Source: Sthenelais limicola (taxonomy: Eukaryota; Annelida; Polychaeta; Phyllodocida; Sigalionidae). From it: a stretch of DNA of 64,000 nucleotides. Made by a program: the position numbers and the translations under genes. Position 1 is the stretch's first letter. Each line of letters opens with the position of its first letter. Positions 25,201 through 31,200 of this stretch are shown here, one piece after another. The notes beneath the pieces are model-generated. The model was not told the DNA's origin and did not search any database. It saw nothing but the letters and a program-made list of their open reading frames with translations. The stretch lies in contig OW804099.1 in the NCBI GenBank assembly GCA_942159475.1, positions 10,927,954-10,991,953 of the forward strand, given 5' to 3'.

Positions 25201-28200
25201 TCATAGTTTGATAATCTAAATTTAAAAATTGATTCCTTCTATATCTTTCAGTCATCAGGCACATCCTCCCACCAAACGCCCACGTTGTGTGACAACTCAG
25301 GCTAGAGGACTAAAGGTGACATCTATGTCTCCAACGCATTCCAAGAGTGTACTCCTGTCAGCAGATGCTACAGTGACATCTGTGCCTCCAACGCACTCTG
25401 AGTGTCCTCCAGTCAGCAGACGCTACAGTGATATCTGTGCCTCCAACGCACTTTGAGAGTGTCTCCCCTTCAGCAGACGCTACACTGATCCCCGTGCCTC
25501 CAACACAATCAAAATACCCCCATATAACAATTTTTTTCAAACTTTGATGCAGATTTGGTGTGATTTAAATGTGATATAGGAATGGCTTTAAGGTTGATTC
25601 TAAGTGCTAGACATGCTAGATTTTTTAGTCTACAACTATTCTGTGATATATCTTTGATGGTTTACAAAAATGCTAGCAAAACCTACGAAACATGTGACGT
25701 GCATAATTTTGTATAGTCTTCCACAGTATCTGTTAAAAGTCATGTTTATATGTTTTTCTAGTGATAATTCATTCTTTTTTGTACTAACAATTGCCTACAG
25801 ATTGGTTTTAAATACTTTTAATGTATATCTGGAACTATAGTAATTCATAGTGAATTGTAAAAGTGGACCAAAGATAATATTTTTGAAAAGATTTTTATTT
25901 CTCTGGATTTACAAGTCAGTTCAGGACAATTATACTGGACTTTACATGAATAAAACGAAATAGGGCATCCAATTAATTAATGATTTGCATTTCTTTGTAC
26001 TATTTTGGGACTTTTAAGTGATTACAGAACACAAAAAGAAGACTGACATAAAAGGTGACATGCATAATGGGATGCGTGATGTGCATAATCGGGATCAAGG
26101 ATTTTTAAATGATCAGCATGCAAAAATGGGGCCATCTTATATTAAAAAGAGTAGAATTTCCATTCCAATAAGATATGAAATAATGAATTTATGTGGGGAT
26201 AGAACGGTTTTGAGGATTTATGGATTTAGGAAAGAGAAATTAAAAAATGGGTTTTAGTACTACATGAAAATGTCTACATTTTGAAAAATGAGTACAATAT
26301 GTTGATACATCTATCTCACTGTACATTCATACAATAGCAACCAAAATTCACATGCAAGTAACTATAATATGTGATCGTATAAATCAAATGTTTAGGGTTC
26401 ATAGCTTGTTAAATAAAGGTCAGGGGAAGGAGTTTGGTATGAAGGGGTCAGAAATATTATGCACATGATGCTAAAAAACATGACTTTAGTTGAAGGTGCA
26501 CAAAAACTGAACCAGTGAAAGTATTTTGGTGCAATTGGTATCCACACAAAGTTGAACATGTCAGGAACATATTTAAATGATAATTGAAACTGTTGCAGTA
26601 AATTTGAAATATAACCCATCATCAGGAAATCTTGTATTATGCACATAACAATTGTCCAGTTCTGGGCGAAATGACCCATATACTACCTACACTATGTATA
26701 TATACTACCTACACTATGTATATGCATGCCATGCATATGCCCATACCATGCGTATGCAATTATAAATGAAATGGGAAACATCAAACAATTCCTGGCTTAA
26801 GAACTCCTTAAAGGGTATTTTTTTTTATTTAGTATCACCCATTTATGACTTATGATAGCATTCCTAACAATACAGTTAGGAATTAACCTGGTTATTATAG
26901 ATATTACTAACCTGGTCTAGAGGTGTCAAAGAATTATTGAGTCTGGTCTAATGGTGTAATAATGGTTTCTTCACTAACAATAGATAAACATAAGGTAATT
27001 TATACAACATAAGAAGTAAACAGTATAGTTGATCCTTAAATAAGGGTCACCCCACCCATCCTCCCTGAATAACTACCCATCAATATCTCAATCTTTAATA
27101 AGTAAGGCATTACACACCTTGTAGTTGTAAGTAGACAAATTGTTGTCCTGTTAAACATTATTAGTTAAGATTCACATGCTCCTGCCCTACAATGGGCTCT
27201 CTAAGATATTGGTCTAAGTCTCTTGGGTATACATGTTTTAAATACTTATTGAATTCCTTTTTTGATTCGATCAACTGAGTTTTATCATGAAGTCTCTTCC
27301 AAAGTACAGTCATTAAATATAATCATTAAAAATAATGTGTATGCCTAGCGTAAAAGAGTAATTACCATTGGAAATGTATATCTAGTCCTTGTACATGACA
27401 GAAACCTTTATTAGATGCCAGTGTCAGGCTGAAAGTATTATCCATTTAGTTTTATAGTGTTATAAACCAAACAACTGATGACTAACCTTGGCTAACCTTG
27501 ACTATTATACTGTGCATATGCCTTCGGCTAAGAGTGAATAAAGTATCAAAGTATCAAAGTCCTCTGTAGATTTCCCCTGAACGTTTACAGTGTATTCATG
27601 ATTGCTAACATAAAGTTAAGCACAACTATAAAATATACTCAGGACTCAGATTTCGAATCCATCATTATCATTTGAGAATGATTCAATGAAAGTATGTCTG
27701 TGAGGTTTGAGACAAATAGATGTATATATTTATCATGTCATGAACACAGAAATCCAGATATATCTAGAGACATAATTAGTAAAATCGTCAAGATTTGAGT
27801 ACATCCCATGGCATATGCATGGTTTACTTACTTGGGGCTTCATCTTGCAAAACATGTTGCGGGAATTAGATATGAATTCCTAGGCATTGGTGGCTCCCCC
27901 TATCCTTACAGCCAGGTACCTCTCTCTCCCACAAACCCCTTCTCTCCCTTCTCTACTCGTTCTTCAAACCTTACACATCACTTTAAAGACGAAAAATTTT
28001 CCCACCCACCCACACTAATTAATACACACCTGGTACCAGGCTGTATCTCAATAATATTCCAATTCTTACTTATACAATACAATAATTCTAAACCATTGTA
28101 TAATTTTATCACTTTACTTCAAATTTATACTCATATAAATTCTCATCTTAAATATTTTATCAACAAAACAAAAATCTTTTATTATATAACTTTATTCAAA

Positions 28201-31200
28201 ATAATAAATTGTCGAAGCCCAAGTCTCGCCTCAGGTATTTTATTTATTACTTCTTCTTCATTTAATTTCACTGGGAAGTTCACAAATGTAGTTTCAGTGT
28301 GAAAAAATATCTTCAGATTCAGCCCTATTTGACAATTGACCATTTTTCAGCCCCCTGGTAACCAAAAAATAGAATTGATCATATATGGAACCCTCATTAT
28401 ATATGTGTGACCTACATGATATATGTATAACCTACATTATATATAATGCTACCTAAATTATATTAATACACTGAACTGAATCCCATTAAACCACACCAAA
28501 CCACACACAACCACACTCAACCACACACAACCACACTCAACCACACTCAACCACACTCAACCACACTCAACCACACCCAACCACACTCAACCACACACAA
28601 CCACACTCAACCACACTCAACCACACTCAACCACACACAACCACACCCAACCATACACAACCACACTCAACCACACTCAACCACACTCAGCCACACACAA
28701 CCACACACAACCACACTCAACCACACACAACCACACTCAACCACACACAACCACACTCAACCACTCTCAACCACACCCAGCCACACTCAACTACACTCAA
28801 CCACAACCAACCACACTCAACCACACACAACCACACACAACCACACTCAACCACTCTCAACCACACCCAGCCACACTCAACTACACTCAACCACAACCAA
28901 CCACACTCAACCACACCCAACCACACACAACCACACTCAACCACACTCAACCACAACCAACCACACTCAACCACACTCAACCATACCCAACCACACTCAA
29001 CCACACTCAACCACACTCAACCACACTCAACCACACACAACCACACTCAACCACTCCCAACCACACCCAACCACACACAACCACACTCAACCACACACAA
29101 CCACACACAACCACACACAACCACACACAACCACACACAACCACACACAACCACACACAACAACACTCAACCACACACAACCTATCCTGATTCACTGAGT
29201 GGGTGTGTGTCTCTGTGGTTGGGCTACACTATTTGGTTCAATAAAAAAGAGAAAGGAGACACAAAAAGAGACAGAAACAGAGCCCCTTAGAGACAGGAGT
29301 AGATAGATAGACATGGAGGTAGGTAGAGATGTACAGTGTAGTAGTGTGTGAGTGTAAAGTGTATGACCCCCATAGACAATACACTGGGAGGAGGGGGGAC
29401 GCCATTTTGTATTATATTTAATGGCAAATAATAATTATATGGTTTCCTGCTCTGCAACCATCAAACTGTCTCTAGAGTGAAAAAAAAGAAAAAAAACCCA
29501 GGTTTGCCCTCCCTGCTGCTGCTGGGATGGTGGACTAATATGGGTCAGTGGGTCATGTTATCTGGGTCAGTGGGCCATGGGACCATTTTCTTTTCTCTTT
29601 TTTTTTTTTTCCCCTAATTGTCCCTGCCTGCGCATCCTAAAAACTAGATCTAGAGTGAAATTGTTGCCCCCCCCCCCCCCGGTCTGTGTGCTGCAGGGTG
29701 AGGAGGCCCCATAGGATCCCATGTTAAACCAATGAGACCATTTTATGTTTCCTCCTCCCTTCCACACAAAGAACCATAAATATTTCATGTTCAGTAGCCC
29801 TTTCCCATTTTTTGCCCGGGCCACTCACTTCACCTCATCGAAAAAATAATCCAAGAAAATTTATTTTTCTCAGAGTTCGGAGGGTTGGTATGGGCTGAAG
29901 GGGCTGGAGGGAGTGAACAGGAAGACTGTCTCCCACATCTTTAATAATAATAATTCCTGTCTCTTAGTTAGCCCAATCATTATGTTAAGGAAGCAGTTTA
30001 GAGTAGGTGCAGTGAAAAAATAATTGGAAAATATTAATTTTTCCCTGAAATAGAGGAGGGTGCCTTGTGCAGGAAGTAACAGACAGTAGCGGGGAGTGGC
30101 ACAAAAGAAGCTGCCACCAGCTTCTCTGTGAAAATAAAAATATTTTTCTAGGTTAGATCTCTATTTTTGTTGGTTATCCATCTCATAAAAAGATGAAACA
30201 GACAAAAATCAAAAAAGAAATCCCTTGAATATTTTTTTTTTCTGATTGTTTCAATTTTCTTCTCATCTGTTTGTCTACACTTTACAATGGCTAATGTATG
30301 CATACATTATACATGTAGAGTGTGTACATGAGTATAAGGAGGTGTGCATGTAATGTGTTTATCTACAGACTTGTCTCTTTATCTTACAGGGGGAAGGATG
30401 TGTTTGGACCCTTCATTTACCACTACTACCACATCCCAGCCACCAGCAGATGGGGGCTGGTGGATGTGACGCAGGACACACAACACTACAACATATGGGC
30501 CTGGTGTCCTGGTGATGGTGTAGCACTACTGCACCAGCACTGTGGGGCACCAGGCCCTGCACCTCACACACACACACACACCACACACACCACACACACC
30601 ACACACACCCACACACACCTCAGGGTGGATCTGGTTGAGGTTTATTGTAATGAATATGCTACAATTGGTGCTCCACCCCCGGGTGCCTACACCAAGTGGG
30701 GGGAGCTGCTGACCAGCCTACCTGCCTGTAGGGAGGTAGAGATATGGCTAAATAGATCTGATCTACCCATCACTTCACCACCAGTAGGTGGGCCTGCCCA
30801 TGTCCTGCCTGTACTGCAGGCATGGAGCTCAGCCACACACACACAAGTAGAGGAGCTTACAGTGTGCCAGGGATATATATCCCTATCAGAGCTGACAGGG
30901 TGGGTGGACTCCCTCCCTGTCACTAGGCACACATCCAGGGTAGGGTTATACCAGACTGGTATAATAGTAGATATAGAGGGTATGGGGAAGGACCAGGTGA
31001 GGGAGAGGGAGGACTACATAGGGAGGCGGGTACAACTGTATGAACCATACTGGTACACACCACAAGGTGATAAGCTATATGATGAGAGGTCATCAGATGA
31101 TCAGAGGTCATCAGATGATCAGAGGTCATCAGATGATCAGAGGTCATCAGATGATCAGAGGTCATCAGATGATCAGAGGTCATCAGATGATCAGAGGTCA

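Larger units (their letters stand above)
21593..26677. mobile_element. 5.1-kb TIR element with a dispersed 9-bp motif
   Basis: The left end GGGTCATTTCGCCCAGAACT is matched by its reverse complement at the right end (to 26677). Flanks are again ATAT inside the minisatellite. The first ~1,080 bp is directly duplicated (21593 and 22671 onward). Throughout the element the motif TTATGCACA/TGTGCATAA occurs in both orientations: 12 exact and about 7 one-base variants. A small set of exon-like frames lies at 24574-25456. No DDE transposase was recognised, so it is either non-autonomous or of a type I cannot identify. Confidence 0.82.
7012..30389 (+). other. 23.4-kb NLR intron loaded with transposons
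   Basis: The interval between the donor at 7012 and the acceptor TTTATCTTACAG ending at 30389. It holds an 11,439-bp LTR element, a 1,281-bp TIR element and a 5,085-bp TIR element, together about 17.8 kb. Without them the intron would be roughly 5.6 kb. Intron status rests on the phase-2/phase-2 match and on the absence of a stop-containing 3' end after the NACHT exon. Confidence 0.72.

Noticed and set aside
27808..28302. 164-codon plus-strand frame in the NLR intron
   Set aside because: Low-complexity AT-rich composition, no known domain, and no splice phase fit with the NLR exons.
28491..29188. Telomere-like or subtelomeric array
   Set aside because: The CCACACTCAA unit is not the TTAGGG-type animal telomere repeat and lies inside an intron.
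28717..29195. Val/Cys/Trp-rich minus-strand frames
   Set aside because: Produced by the 10-bp CCACACTCAA minisatellite; no gene signals.
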